Under the pieces are notes generated by a model. That model was not told where the DNA came from and did no database searches. It saw nothing but the letters and a program-made list of their open reading frames with translations. This document shows positions 6,234 to 6,433 of a DNA stretch of 6,433 nucleotides, piece after piece. Location: contig CACZQA010000005.1 of NCBI GenBank assembly GCA_902783175.1, positions 1 to 6,433 on the forward strand, given 5' to 3'. The translations under genes were made by a program, and so were the position numbers. Source of the stretch: an uncultured Coriobacteriaceae bacterium (GTDB lineage: Bacteria; Actinomycetota; Coriobacteriia; Coriobacteriales; QAMH01). Position 1 is the stretch's first letter. Each line of letters starts with the position of its first letter.

Positions 6234-6249
6234 CGAGGGGCTTCCCTCG
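6234..6249 (+). terminator. Short hairpin just after the GTPase 2 stop
   Basis: CGAGGG (6234-6239) and CCCTCG (6244-6249) form a perfect 6-bp stem with a GCTT tetraloop, beginning 2 nt after the stop codon. The downstream bases (CTCCTTGCG) are only mildly pyrimidine-rich, so termination would be weak or Rho-assisted. Its position at the end of the cassette supports an end-of-operon role. Confidence 0.45.
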
Positions 6250-6259
6250 CTCCTTGCGC

Positions 6260-6379
6260 GAGATGTGTGGCACTGCCACAATTCCCGTACGATTAACGCG
6301 AGATGCGTGGCACTGCCACGTTTTACGCGCAGAAAACGCGAGATGAGTGGCACTGCCACGGTTCCCGTGCTCGGCGCGG
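6260..6379 (+). repeat. Array 2: three 40-bp tandem palindromic repeats
   Basis: Three head-to-tail 40-bp units begin at 6260, 6300 and 6340. Their 13-bp cores GTGGCACTGCCAC lie at 6267-6279, 6307-6319 and 6347-6359. The flanks (GAGATG before, roughly GTTCCCGTGC after, AACGC at the unit junctions) match array 1 in the same orientation, but the central core base is C in all three units, whereas it is G in all three units of array 1. The array starts 27 nt after GTPase 2 and ends 9 nt before the apparent stop of a convergent gene. Units 2 and 3 vary more outside the core than those of array 1. Confidence 0.9.
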
Positions 6380-6388
6380 GGCGTGTCC

Positions 6389-6433
6389 CTACTTGGATTC
6401 CCAGAGCTTGATCGACAACTCGAGAAACAGGCG
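6389..6433 (-). CDS. C-terminal end of a convergent minus-strand gene (partial)
   Basis: On the minus strand, the frame entering from the window edge reads RLFLELSIKLWESK and then a TAG stop whose complement is at 6389-6391. Only 14 codons are visible, too few to identify a family. The stop falls 9 nt beyond repeat array 2, which is where the end of a convergent gene would be expected. The chance that a random frame stays open this far is substantial, so it is a tentative call. Confidence 0.35.
   Translation of the reverse strand, partial: RLFLELSIKLWESK

Overview
The window is GC-rich (I estimate above 60%), densely coded, and has all main genes on the + strand. It looks like an anaerobic, high-GC bacterium with the siroheme-dependent (alternative) heme pathway and corrinoid-type methyltransferases. 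Gene content and style fit the Actinobacterial class Coriobacteriia (Eggerthella/Slackia/Adlercreutzia-like) best. That placement is inferred from remembered gene styles, not from a marker gene in the window.

Region 1 (1-2317) is a heme-precursor block. It starts with the 3' part of a fused siroheme decarboxylase (AhbA-like half, linker, AhbB-like half), followed after 87 nt by hemL, glutamate-1-semialdehyde aminomutase. HemL makes 5-aminolevulinate at the start of tetrapyrrole synthesis; AhbAB acts near the end, turning siroheme into didecarboxysiroheme.

Region 2 (2318-2704, 387 nt) has no gene. It holds a stem-loop at the hemL stop codon, three head-to-tail 40-bp repeats with a palindromic core GTGGCAGTGCCAC (2341-2460), a plausible sigma70-type promoter (2513-2540), and a leader of about 160 nt with several possible stem-loops and a strong Shine-Dalgarno sequence.

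Region 3 (2705-6232) is a three-gene cassette. It encodes a UroD/MtaA-family methyltransferase-like protein fused to a C-terminal thioredoxin-like domain, then two different CobW/COG0523 GTPases. The GTPases are separated by a perfect 29-bp inverted repeat with a 3-nt loop (5055-5115). The likely theme is a metal- and/or corrinoid-dependent methyl-transfer enzyme served by two metallochaperone-type GTPases. No corrinoid-binding protein is in the window, so the substrate and partners are unknown. Despite its proximity to heme genes, the UroD-family protein is probably not HemE.

Region 4 (6233-6433) has a short hairpin right after the last stop codon, a second array of three 40-bp repeats of the same family (core GTGGCACTGCCAC, 6260-6379), and the apparent C-terminal end of a convergent minus-strand gene. 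The two arrays bracket the cassette in the same flank orientation. The repeat arrays, the 61-bp palindrome and the two-GTPase/thioredoxin-fused methyltransferase set are the most interesting parts of the window.
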